58,223 nucleotides of DNA, taken from IMG/VR virus record IMGVR_UViG_3300042429_001477, positions 1 to 58,223 of that record; one strand, written 5' to 3'. The first letter of the stretch is position 1, and every line of letters starts with the position of its first letter. The DNA is from a virus. A program made the position numbers and the translations under genes. This document shows, piece by piece, positions 15,887-23,558 of this stretch. The notes beneath the pieces were generated by a model. That model did not search any database, had not been told where the DNA came from, and saw only the letters and a program-made list of their open reading frames with translations.

Positions 15887-15900
15887 TTTTTATTATTTAT
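15887..15900 (-). promoter_or_regulatory. T4-type late promoter
   Basis: Minus-strand ATAAATAATAAAAA, 15 nt before the start at 15871. Confidence 0.75.
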
Positions 15901-15914
15901 CAATAAAATATAAT

Positions 15915-16502
15915 ATGAATGAAATAACTAGAATTTTAGTCTTTGACTTTGACGAGACACTATTTAGAATGCCCGGATATACTGATAGATTTTCAGTAGA
16001 GAGAATCCGACCGGAACTTAACTTTCCAGACCCTTACTCTTTTTACGATCACCCAAGCTCAATGGATCCTGAGATACACAATATCCAACTGATAGGCCCA
16101 GTGTATGAAGATTGGAAAGCTGCAAGCGAAGATCCTAATGCAAGAGTGATCTTAATAACTCATAGGACTGAGGAACTTCGACCTTGTGCCCAAAGACTAT
16201 TGGACCAGCATAAAATTAAGTTTGACGAAACTTATTTCCTAGGTAGACTGAGTGAAAAGATCACGATTCTTGATGAGGAATTAAGCTATTTGCCCAATAT
16301 CAAGGAGATCGCGATCTATGAGGATTCGCTAGAACAGTTAAGAAAGTATCAGGATTTCTTCTATGAAAAAGTAACTCGACTAAAAACCGTAAAGAGCCTA
16401 GATGATATGATAATATTAAACATGCAGTTTGTAGATAAGTCTAAAGTAATCTCACTATACGACTTTAGTTCAGGCGAATCAAGAAGAATTGAATTGATAT
16501 GA
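15915..16502 (+). CDS. HAD-family phosphatase, RNA-repair-like
   Basis: A 195-residue haloacid-dehalogenase phosphohydrolase. Motif I is LVFDFDETLF (residues 8-17, catalytic Asp pair) and motif II is VILITHRTEE (near 76). A later YEDS (near 135) supplies the acidic motif IV. The combination DFDETLF...THR resembles the Swiss-army-knife RNA-repair HAD group. With the adjacent P-loop kinase and the nearby ligase-like gene it could form an end-healing set, like the phosphatase half of T4 Pnkp. Substrate not provable from sequence. Its stop overlaps the next start (ATGA). Confidence 0.75.
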   Translation: MNEITRILVFDFDETLFRMPGYTDRFSVERIRPELNFPDPYSFYDHPSSMDPEIHNIQLIGPVYEDWKAASEDPNARVILITHRTEELRPCAQRLLDQHKIKFDETYFLGRLSEKITILDEELSYLPNIKEIAIYEDSLEQLRKYQDFFYEKVTRLKTVKSLDDMIILNMQFVDKSKVISLYDFSSGESRRIELI

Positions 16503-17095
16503 TAATAATGATAGAAGGTGCTCGGCACTCCGGTAAAACTTTTTTAATTGATAAGTTTTTTGAACAAAATACAAATCCTGATGTTCACTACTACAAGTTT
16601 CAATTTGCAAAATACATTGATGATCTTGAGATGAGGGACCAAGAAACCGGTCCAGGTGTACACTATTTTAGTATCGCGAATGTCCTAACTATTCTTGAAC
16701 TCAATAAGACTCTACTAAAGGATAAGATTCTAGTCTTTGATCGATGTATTTTTTCAGCATATGTGTGGTCGATCTATCGAGAAAGAATGGGACCATTTAG
16801 ATTATTAGAAGAGTTTAGAAGAATACTAGTTAGTGATCTCTATCAAGACGTTAAACTATTGTATGTTGAACGTGATGAAAGCATTGAAATTATAAAGAGG
16901 GAAAAGGATTACTTTGGTAATTTTGAAAATTCAAATCGTGAAAGGGAACTCTTTGAGAGGATCTTCTCTGAATTCAATCCTCGAATAACAAATTCAGCTA
17001 GAAATAACGAATTTAGTCGCACAACCAATCATTTTGATGAGGCGAGTTCTATTCAATTTAATCGAATGCTAAATGATCTAATAAATAGAGGTTGA
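16499..17095 (+). CDS. P-loop kinase, dNMP- or polynucleotide-kinase-like
   Basis: A 198-residue kinase. The P-loop is IEGARHSGKTFLIDKF (near 5-20), and LVFDRCIFSAYV (near 78) resembles the DRxxxSxxAYQ motif of thymidylate kinases. An Arg-rich lid region follows (ERMGPFRLLEEFRR). Thymidylate-type dNMP kinase is the nearest match by pattern. Polynucleotide 5'-kinase is an alternative because of the HAD neighbour, with which it overlaps by 4 nt. An internal ATG at 16508 is a possible alternative start. Confidence 0.7.
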   Translation: MIIMIEGARHSGKTFLIDKFFEQNTNPDVHYYKFQFAKYIDDLEMRDQETGPGVHYFSIANVLTILELNKTLLKDKILVFDRCIFSAYVWSIYRERMGPFRLLEEFRRILVSDLYQDVKLLYVERDESIEIIKREKDYFGNFENSNRERELFERIFSEFNPRITNSARNNEFSRTTNHFDEASSIQFNRMLNDLINRG

Positions 17096-17134
17096 TAGCC
17101 ATAATAAATAATAAAAAATATTTTAGGATGGCTA
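17096..17134 (+). promoter_or_regulatory. Inverted repeat that would mask the start codon
   Basis: TAGCCAT (17096-17102) is the exact reverse complement of ATGGCTA (17128-17134), whose first three bases are the start codon. The late promoter lies in the 25-nt loop. RNA reading through from the kinase gene would hide the ATG; RNA from the late promoter would not. Confidence 0.65.
17104..17117 (+). promoter_or_regulatory. T4-type late promoter
   Basis: ATAAATAATAAAAA, 10 nt before the ATG at 17128. The leader ATATTTTAGG resembles that at 32247 (ATATTTTGGG). Confidence 0.75.
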
Positions 17135-17685
17135 GCAAATACATACCAAGCTATTTACAATACATTAAGGAAGCAGAAGAAGCGGCTTCTCCTCTAAAAG
17201 GTTACCCAGCAGATCAGCTGATTACCCGAATCGGTGAACTAATGGAGGTGTTATCAGATCAAGTAAGATTTGGAGTACCTTCAGATAACTTAGGTAGAGC
17301 AACTACTTATCGGGATGCAAATGGTGCTATTCAAAGAATCAAGGATATTGTACACTATTATACTAGCAAAAATGAGCAGGTCAGATTCTACTGCTGGTCG
17401 TTAAGCTATGGTGGAACCTGGAAAGCAGCTAAAAATCTTAGAAAAAAGATAGAGGACGCTGGTGGATTTGGTGAAGAAATGAATAATGTCAACTTAAAAA
17501 AAGTAGTTGAGTATTTTGAGAACAACCCAGAGGATTCAGATAACCTTCGTAGTATCTCAATAAGTATTGACTCAGACAGTATCAGAAAAGCGATGGCTAC
17601 ACCAAAACCGGAAGAGAAACCGGAGGCGTCACCTGCCTCGACTGAAAAACAGGCAGAGCAAAAACCAGCTGAACCAGAAATCTAA
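17128..17685 (+). CDS. Tagged internal protein candidate
   Basis: A 185-residue protein. I use the ATG at 17128 rather than the upstream TTG at 17092 because the late promoter lies between them and the tag then falls at the N-terminus: YIPSYLQYIKEAEEAAS, with IKE followed by Ala as the predicted cut. The middle (about 30-140) is a folded, unrecognised domain (VRFYCWSLSYGGTWKAAKNL near 85). The last 35 residues are a Pro/Glu/Lys/Ala linker-like tail. Its stop is 11 nt before the ligase-fusion gene. Confidence 0.65.
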   Translation: MASKYIPSYLQYIKEAEEAASPLKGYPADQLITRIGELMEVLSDQVRFGVPSDNLGRATTYRDANGAIQRIKDIVHYYTSKNEQVRFYCWSLSYGGTWKAAKNLRKKIEDAGGFGEEMNNVNLKKVVEYFENNPEDSDNLRSISISIDSDSIRKAMATPKPEEKPEASPASTEKQAEQKPAEPEI

Positions 17686-17696
17686 AAGATAAATCC

Positions 17697-19571
17697 ATGG
17701 CAGGAATAAACAATTTAAAGGAAGTCTATGAAAAGAAGGGCGAGTCCTTCTTAAATGGACTACTTAACCAATACGTCATCATTAATGAAAAAGTAGACGG
17801 TGCGTTCTTTGGAGTAAAAAAGACCCAGGACGACACGTTCAAGTATTTCAAAAAATCGGGTGAGATCACATATGTTGACCAGGTACTAATGAAGTACTAC
17901 AATCCTGCAATAAAACACTTTCATGATCTCCCTATTGAAAAGAGACAGCGAATTCCAGCAAATTTCTTTTTTGGGTTTGAATACTTTACTAAGAGTGACA
18001 GTAGATCGAGCAAGAGAAAAGAAATGCCTAAAAATAACCTGGTTCTTTCGTATATCCATCGATTGGATGAGACTGGTAAGATCGCCGAGACCCTACAGTC
18101 TAAGGAGCAGCTTACACGATGGGCTAATTACTTGGAAGTAGAGGCACCACCAATAGTATTTGAAGGTAAACTAGACGATGAACAAAAGAGCAAGATACTA
18201 GAGTTCGTATATACTGAACAACGAGGTCTTGAAGAAAAGTTTAAGACTACTTCATTTACTAAATACATCGTTTCAGTACTTTGTCCAGATGAAAAGTCAG
18301 AGTTTTCGGACAGGGACCTAGAGACTCTTGTATTTAGGTTCTATGGAGAGGATTCCGAAAACGAGGCATTTTTAGCAAAACTAGTGGATCCTATTTTTCA
18401 ACAAAGATCACAGGATGTCCAGCCCAAGCAGTCAAACTCACAGGATTATATTTGGTTAATTGTTATTGACCTAATGAATCACTTTGAGATGTATGATATC
18501 GACGATCTTCGTAAGATGGTAGCAGATACTGATCAGTATGAACAAAAATACATAGGTCTTATCAATTGCATATTTAAGGACTTTATACAGGACTATTCTC
18601 AAAAGTATGAAGGTCTTGAATTGGACGTGCCTGAATACTTAAAGAGACCTGAATTTGAACTTGATGTAAACTTGGTGGGTGATCCAGAAGTGGTGAATAT
18701 TATTAACCTAAATGCTACTAATCTTGAGATCTATAAAGTTTTACTTAATTTTTTTAGAAAGGTAAGAAAACGTTCAAGCTCAGGATTCTTTACCCCAGAA
18801 ATGGTCTCACAGCTTAACCTAATCGTGCAAAAGATCAAGAACATTATTATGGGAGACGCCGTGTATGAGGGACTCTTTCCAAGCTTTAGCGAGTTCATAG
18901 GATCACCTAGCGATTGGATGACGTTGAGCGAGATTGAGCACGCAAAAACAATAGGTGAGACACTAGAGCCACAAAAGATAAACATTTTAATCGGAGGATT
19001 TCAACCTGTAACACTGGGTCATATCAAGGCAGCAACTGCAATGAAGGAAAAGAACGGAAATAAGACAATATTTGTAGCAATAAAGGGCGAGACACCTACT
19101 AAAAAGTCTCCGTTTTCCCTTACTACTACCAAGCTTATGCTAAACAAGGTACAGCAAGAATATCCAGAAATGATAGCAGACGTCATGATCGTCCCTAGCG
19201 GGCAGATCACCGATATTATAAGAGAACTTAGACCTAAATACGAACCCATTCTATGGGGAACGACTGATCGCCGAGTAAAGGACTATGCTCTACAGTTTGA
19301 CTATATCAAGAAGAGGGACATACCGTTAAGAATATCTAAGGATTTTAGACTTGTTGAGCTTCCTAGCTTTGTAAAGTCAGAAGAGATTATAGAGCTAATT
19401 AAGGACTCTAACTTTGAAGGCTTTAAAAAAGAGACACCTGCATCAGTATCGGCTGAGTTTTTTAACTTACAGAAAGAGATAGGACAAAGAATTAAAGTAA
19501 ACGAGGCTAGCCAGGACTCACGATTTAGTGAGCCTGATCAAAAGGATGATGATTCTGAAGAAATAGTCTAA
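17697..19571 (+). CDS. Ligase-like nucleotidyltransferase fused to adenylyl/cytidylyltransferase
   Basis: A 624-residue two-enzyme fusion. The N-terminal part looks like a covalent nucleotidyltransferase (nucleic-acid ligase fold): NEKVDGAFFGV with K32 in the KxDG motif I, FFFGFEYF (near 95) as motif III-like, and PPIVFEGK (near 152) as motif IV-like. After a helical middle, the C-terminal domain has ILIGGFQPVTLGHIKAA (near 428), the GxFxPxxxGH motif of nicotinamide-nucleotide adenylyltransferase/cytidylyltransferase enzymes. Just before that domain lies FPSFSEFIGS, similar to the packaging tags, and near the end is VNEAS. It could combine nucleic-acid repair with NAD or nucleotide chemistry; substrates are unknown. 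Probably expressed with 17128-17685. Confidence 0.75.
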   Translation: MAGINNLKEVYEKKGESFLNGLLNQYVIINEKVDGAFFGVKKTQDDTFKYFKKSGEITYVDQVLMKYYNPAIKHFHDLPIEKRQRIPANFFFGFEYFTKSDSRSSKRKEMPKNNLVLSYIHRLDETGKIAETLQSKEQLTRWANYLEVEAPPIVFEGKLDDEQKSKILEFVYTEQRGLEEKFKTTSFTKYIVSVLCPDEKSEFSDRDLETLVFRFYGEDSENEAFLAKLVDPIFQQRSQDVQPKQSNSQDYIWLIVIDLMNHFEMYDIDDLRKMVADTDQYEQKYIGLINCIFKDFIQDYSQKYEGLELDVPEYLKRPEFELDVNLVGDPEVVNIINLNATNLEIYKVLLNFFRKVRKRSSSGFFTPEMVSQLNLIVQKIKNIIMGDAVYEGLFPSFSEFIGSPSDWMTLSEIEHAKTIGETLEPQKINILIGGFQPVTLGHIKAATAMKEKNGNKTIFVAIKGETPTKKSPFSLTTTKLMLNKVQQEYPEMIADVMIVPSGQITDIIRELRPKYEPILWGTTDRRVKDYALQFDYIKKRDIPLRISKDFRLVELPSFVKSEEIIELIKDSNFEGFKKETPASVSAEFFNLQKEIGQRIKVNEASQDSRFSEPDQKDDDSEEIV

Positions 19572-19617
19572 AACTTTAGTCTACTTTGCAAATATAATAT
19601 ACAAAACTTTTCTTAAA

Positions 19618-21177
19618 ATGAAGTTTAATGAACTAGACGAATCTGATAAACTTTACATCTGTGAGACATACTACAATCGAGATCTTTCTTGGGACGAACG
19701 CATTGCTGGACTCTCTGAAAAATTTGAGTGCTCCACTAGAACGATCGCTAATTGGATCACAAAGCTTAACCTTAACGCAAAGACGGTTGAAGAATCCCCA
19801 CAGTTAAAGCTGGCACAGTCCAGAGAATACAATAAAAAGACCAAGCGATTTATCATAACTTGGGCACAAAATAACACACCAGTACACACAGACTTTTTAA
19901 ATAATATTAAGGCATATGCCGAATTTATTAATGCTGACCTACATGTGATCGCTGGTCGATACAAAAATCCAACTAGTATTTGGTCCACAAGTCAAGAATA
20001 TGAGGAGGTTTGGGCTGAGGAGGTATTAGGCTATCTTGATGCAAATCGACACGATATCCACAAGTACTTATCTATTATGTCTGACGTAAAGATACAACCG
20101 ACTGCTGTCAATCCAATGACTGGTATGGAAGGACTAAGCGGAATCAATTCTTGTGTGTTTGGTTCGCCGAAGGTACAGATGGAGATGATTCCAGTATTAG
20201 AAGGCAATGTTCCTAAGATGATGGTCACCACTGGAGCATGTACCACTAAAAACTATACTGATTCTAAATCGGGTAAAAAGGGAGAGTTTCACCACACTCT
20301 GGGTTTTGTGATCGTTGAGATCAAGAACGGAGAGATCTTTTTTATGAGACAGGTGACTGCCACTGACAAAGGAAGCTTTACGGATCTATTCTATAGAGTA
20401 GATAAGGAGGAGGTGACTAGAATCAATAAAGTCTCTGCAATAGTTTGGGGAGACCTGCACTATGGCAGCCATGATACTAGAGTGGTCAGTAAGACTCTTG
20501 ACCTAATGGAAGAACTTAATCCTGACCATGTAATACTACATGATGTTTTTGATGGAAAGTCTATTAGTCACCATGAGGAAAAGGATCCTTTCCTACAGTA
20601 TCAAAAGGAGATGGATGGTACAAATTCTCTAAAAAAGGAGATCGAGGATCTCTTGGAAGGACTTGCCGATTTTGAAGAATATAATACGGTAATCGTTAGG
20701 AGCAATCACGATGATTTTGTGGATAGGTGGTTAAAAAACACCGACTGGCGCAAGAGCGTCACTCCTAAAAACTCTTTAGAGTACATGCAATACTCATCTG
20801 CAATACTTAGCGGTGAGGCACCAAATGGTGTGATTCCATGGGTGATAAATGACAAGTATCCACACTTTATAACCCTAGGTAGAAGTGACAGCTATATAGT
20901 TAATGGATGGGAATTAGGTCAGCACGGAGACATAGGTTCAAATGGCAGTAGAGGTTCACTACAACAGTTTAGAAGACTTAATAATAAGATTGTAGTAGGC
21001 CATTACCACTCTCCAGGAAGAAAGGATGGAGCACTTGCAGTAGGAACATCAACCCAATTAAGAGTAGGTTACAACATAGGAGCTAGCGCATGGTTACAGT
21101 CTCATGTAATCATTCATGAAGATTCAAAAGCACAACACATTAACTTTATAAACGGAGAATATACTACTTTGAAATAA
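19618..21177 (+). CDS. HTH plus calcineurin-like metallophosphoesterase
   Basis: A 519-residue protein. Residues about 25-55 form a helix-turn-helix-like segment (LSEKFECSTRTIANWITKL). The C-terminal half has the metallophosphoesterase motifs in order: WGDLHYGSHD (near 280), DVFDGKSISHH (near 308), RSNHDDF (near 363), GQHGDIGSNG (near 437) and VVGHYHSPG (near 460). A DNA-binding domain joined to this nuclease/phosphatase fold recalls phage T5 A1 in layout, though I cannot show homology. It follows the ligase fusion by 46 nt, with no late promoter of its own. Confidence 0.8.
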   Translation: MKFNELDESDKLYICETYYNRDLSWDERIAGLSEKFECSTRTIANWITKLNLNAKTVEESPQLKLAQSREYNKKTKRFIITWAQNNTPVHTDFLNNIKAYAEFINADLHVIAGRYKNPTSIWSTSQEYEEVWAEEVLGYLDANRHDIHKYLSIMSDVKIQPTAVNPMTGMEGLSGINSCVFGSPKVQMEMIPVLEGNVPKMMVTTGACTTKNYTDSKSGKKGEFHHTLGFVIVEIKNGEIFFMRQVTATDKGSFTDLFYRVDKEEVTRINKVSAIVWGDLHYGSHDTRVVSKTLDLMEELNPDHVILHDVFDGKSISHHEEKDPFLQYQKEMDGTNSLKKEIEDLLEGLADFEEYNTVIVRSNHDDFVDRWLKNTDWRKSVTPKNSLEYMQYSSAILSGEAPNGVIPWVINDKYPHFITLGRSDSYIVNGWELGQHGDIGSNGSRGSLQQFRRLNNKIVVGHYHSPGRKDGALAVGTSTQLRVGYNIGASAWLQSHVIIHEDSKAQHINFINGEYTTLK

Positions 21178-21213
21178 ATAACTTAGAAATAGGTAATTTG
21201 CATGAAGTATATT
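21158..21213 (+). promoter_or_regulatory. Inverted repeat next to a start codon
   Basis: AATATACT (21158-21165) is the exact reverse complement of AGTATATT (21206-21213), directly after the ATG at 21202. A G-U and an A-U pair can extend the stem. The late promoter at 21174 is in the loop. Confidence 0.5.
21174..21187 (+). promoter_or_regulatory. Late promoter-like element
   Basis: ATAAATAACTTAGA, overlapping the stop codon of the preceding gene, 14 nt before the small ORF at 21202. Confidence 0.6.
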
Positions 21214-21321
21214 TTAAACCACATTAAGTACATACTTGAAAAGGTAACTAATACTCGTATCATATGTGATAAGTGTGGATGGAATTGGGCAATTATAATA
21301 ATGAGCAAGCCGACGCTTTAA
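21202..21321 (+). CDS. 39-residue peptide with CxxC
   Basis: A short ORF directly behind a late promoter. The protein starts KYILNHIKYILEKVTNTR, tag-like in its aromatic spacing, followed by IICDKCGWNW, half of a zinc ribbon, and stops soon after. Similar CDxCGW pieces in phage proteins usually continue to a second CxxC, so this may be a truncated remnant or a real minimal peptide. Supported mainly by the promoter and its flanking inverted repeat. Confidence 0.45.
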   Translation: MKYILNHIKYILEKVTNTRIICDKCGWNWAIIIMSKPTL

Positions 21322-21335
21322 AATAATCAATTAGC

Positions 21336-21527
21336 ATGGCCAAGAAAAACGACAGTCAGCAAAATTTTGAAGATTACCGAAAAGGTAAAGCCAAATTACA
21401 AAATGCAGTTCTTCAGCACCCAGAAGAGAGTAAAGGAGGAAAATCAGTTTATGATTTTATGAAAGGCTCAGTCAAACGAAACATGTGGGTGATTCCATAT
21501 GAGCAGTTTAAAAAGCGAGATAAATAA
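21336..21527 (+). CDS. Small hypothetical protein
   Basis: A 63-residue basic protein, unrecognised, with KSVYDFMKGSVKRNMWVIPY in the second half. The start has an A-rich leader (TCAATTAGC). Its last codons (AGATAAATAA) form part of the next late promoter. Confidence 0.55.
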   Translation: MAKKNDSQQNFEDYRKGKAKLQNAVLQHPEESKGGKSVYDFMKGSVKRNMWVIPYEQFKKRDK

Positions 21528-21533
21528 CTAAAA
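21520..21533 (+). promoter_or_regulatory. T4-type late promoter
   Basis: ATAAATAACTAAAA, overlapping the stop codon of 21336-21527 and 13 nt before the ATG at 21547. Confidence 0.75.
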
Positions 21534-21546
21534 TCTTACAGGTAAT

Positions 21547-23505
21547 ATGAGTTTTGAAGCATACCTAAGAAACTGGCTACGTCTTAATGAAGCCAAGGAC
21601 GACGACACAGCAGAAAAGAAAGAACCTAGTGATCAGCCTTCTGGAATGGATGAACTCAGTACCATCATTGAGTCTGGAATAGGCGGCGAGACTAGCGATA
21701 AGATTGCTAGGACTACTTCATTTGAATCTATTGAACAGGTATTACAAAAACTTGACATATTACTATTAGAAAAAATACAGTCTAATCCAGAACTACAGAA
21801 GATCCTAATGGCAATGGTAGTTCCTGGCAAGGTTGAGTGGTTGGGCGAATACTTGACCAAATCAAAAAAGAGCTTGAGTGCGCTATCTACTGATAAAAAG
21901 AAGGTGGACCCAAACCAAAACTTTGATGGCTATAAGAGGTTCCTGATTAGGGAGGCAGACGTAAAGAGTAGGATCTATAAGATGCACCTCATATTTAAGT
22001 ATGTGACTGAGGCACCTGACCTGGATAAAGACACAAATATCCTACTTGCACTAAAACAAATCGGGGCGCCTTTAACTGTATCGACTGAAGAGGGAGCACC
22101 GACTGTGAAGATTGGTAAGATTGGGAGAATCGACAATAAAGTAGAATCCAATGAGTTTGAAATGATCGGCTCTAACGGAGAGAATAAGATAGTGAAGAAG
22201 GAGGAACTTAAGTCCATTCTTGAAAAAAATCCTGAATTGGCTGAACGTGCAAAATCGATGGCTACCGAGTCTCACAAGAAAAAGCTGAATAAGTTATTAC
22301 AGAGAACAGAGGAAGCTATTAGAAAGGAGATTATGAACTCCCTAAATGACACTAAAAACATCATCTCAGATCTACCCAATGACGAGACTAGTAGAGAAAA
22401 GTTAGAGGTGGATTGGAAGCCTCTGATCGACGCCCTAGGTTATTCAAAGTTCTTTGCTGCACCAATCAAGGAGAAGGAGAAGGAAATCACCAAGACCGAG
22501 AGACCAAGTCTTAGAAAAAAGAACAGAATCAAGGAGAAACTAATGAATGCTCTTAACTCAGCATTGCTTCCTCCAATGACTAATGGCGAGATCTCTGAAC
22601 CTGGTGGAGATTACTATAAACTATTTAAAAAGCTAGAGGAGCAAAATGCGGCCTGGCTTGAAGCTTCCATTAAGGAGTCATTGACTGATGTTGGTCGAAT
22701 CGCACAGTTTAATACAGCAGCCAGAAATGAGGAGAGCTCGCTAGAAGAAAATCAGTTAGCCTACCTATATGCATGTAGCGCATGGATAACTAAATATGTT
22801 GAGAGCGAGGTTGACGGAGAACTATCAAAGAGGGACACGGATAATGCATTAGCAAAGATTAAGTCGATCACCCAAGCCAAAGAGCGCGAGATCAAGAACT
22901 ATTATCTCTCTAAGGACTTTAATATGAAGAACTTTAAAGGTATACAATTAAAGCCCGATCTTAGGTTACCTCTTTATCAAAAGGTTAGACTTGCAGTTAG
23001 CGAAGCAGACCGAATAGCTGAGAGCCCATTAAAGAACCTACTTAAGGGGCTAGGTCAAATCATAGTAGGACTCTTTTCAACGGTACCTGACAGAGGAAAT
23101 GCAGAACTCGCTAGAAAGAATGCTGCCCAAAATCAAGCGATATTCAATGGAATATTTAGCATCATTAAAGGAGGAGTATACGCAGTAAGCAAGCAGGCTG
23201 GGCGAGACCTTGAAAAAGGAGTGAGCAAAGTCACTAATAAGCTAAGACTAGACGCAGTAGGCTTGACACCTTATGAAAAAGGAGAAGGTCCTAAATTCTA
23301 TAAGTCAGCTGAAAAGAAGACAAATGAGGATGCTGGGATAGGTACCTCTCCAGGAACGGCGATGCAAACTCCAGGGAGCCTACCAGACAATACAATGGAT
23401 ACACTATCTCTAGCAGGGCCAGGAAGAAGAAAGAAAAAGAAAACGGGCTCTCAAATGGTAAAAAGAGTGTCAAGCTTTAAGGATTTCTTGAAAGGAGACG
23501 ATTAA
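21547..23505 (+). CDS. Large tagged virion protein
   Basis: A 652-residue protein with an N-terminal tag (FEAYLRNWLRLNEAKDDD; LNE followed by Ala fits the protease rule). At the C-terminus a basic stretch (RRKKKKTG) is followed by KRVSSFKDFLKGDD, tag-like again. The body is mostly helical and charged, with an amphipathic or hydrophobic segment near 500 (LLKGLGQIIVGLF). No enzyme motif was seen. It is a good candidate for a large internal or core protein, comparable in logic to T4 Alt, which is also packaged by a tag, but there is no ADP-ribosyltransferase signature. Confidence 0.65.
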   Translation: MSFEAYLRNWLRLNEAKDDDTAEKKEPSDQPSGMDELSTIIESGIGGETSDKIARTTSFESIEQVLQKLDILLLEKIQSNPELQKILMAMVVPGKVEWLGEYLTKSKKSLSALSTDKKKVDPNQNFDGYKRFLIREADVKSRIYKMHLIFKYVTEAPDLDKDTNILLALKQIGAPLTVSTEEGAPTVKIGKIGRIDNKVESNEFEMIGSNGENKIVKKEELKSILEKNPELAERAKSMATESHKKKLNKLLQRTEEAIRKEIMNSLNDTKNIISDLPNDETSREKLEVDWKPLIDALGYSKFFAAPIKEKEKEITKTERPSLRKKNRIKEKLMNALNSALLPPMTNGEISEPGGDYYKLFKKLEEQNAAWLEASIKESLTDVGRIAQFNTAARNEESSLEENQLAYLYACSAWITKYVESEVDGELSKRDTDNALAKIKSITQAKEREIKNYYLSKDFNMKNFKGIQLKPDLRLPLYQKVRLAVSEADRIAESPLKNLLKGLGQIIVGLFSTVPDRGNAELARKNAAQNQAIFNGIFSIIKGGVYAVSKQAGRDLEKGVSKVTNKLRLDAVGLTPYEKGEGPKFYKSAEKKTNEDAGIGTSPGTAMQTPGSLPDNTMDTLSLAGPGRRKKKKTGSQMVKRVSSFKDFLKGDD

Positions 23506-23558
23506 TCTCAGACTTAGATAAGCATAATAAATAATAAAAACTAAAATACGATGGGATT
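23504..23558 (+). promoter_or_regulatory. Weak inverted repeat covering a start codon
   Basis: AATCTCA (23504-23510) can pair with TGGGATT (23552-23558, inside the start region) with one G-U pair. The late promoter is in the loop. Low weight on its own. Confidence 0.3.
23527..23540 (+). promoter_or_regulatory. T4-type late promoter
   Basis: ATAAATAATAAAAA, 10 nt before the ATG at 23551. Probably drives the whole baseplate run to 30105. Confidence 0.75.

Noticed and set aside
17092-17127. TTG start for the tagged gene at 17128
   Set aside because: This start lies upstream of the late promoter and would bury the tag; the ATG at 17128 has correct spacing.
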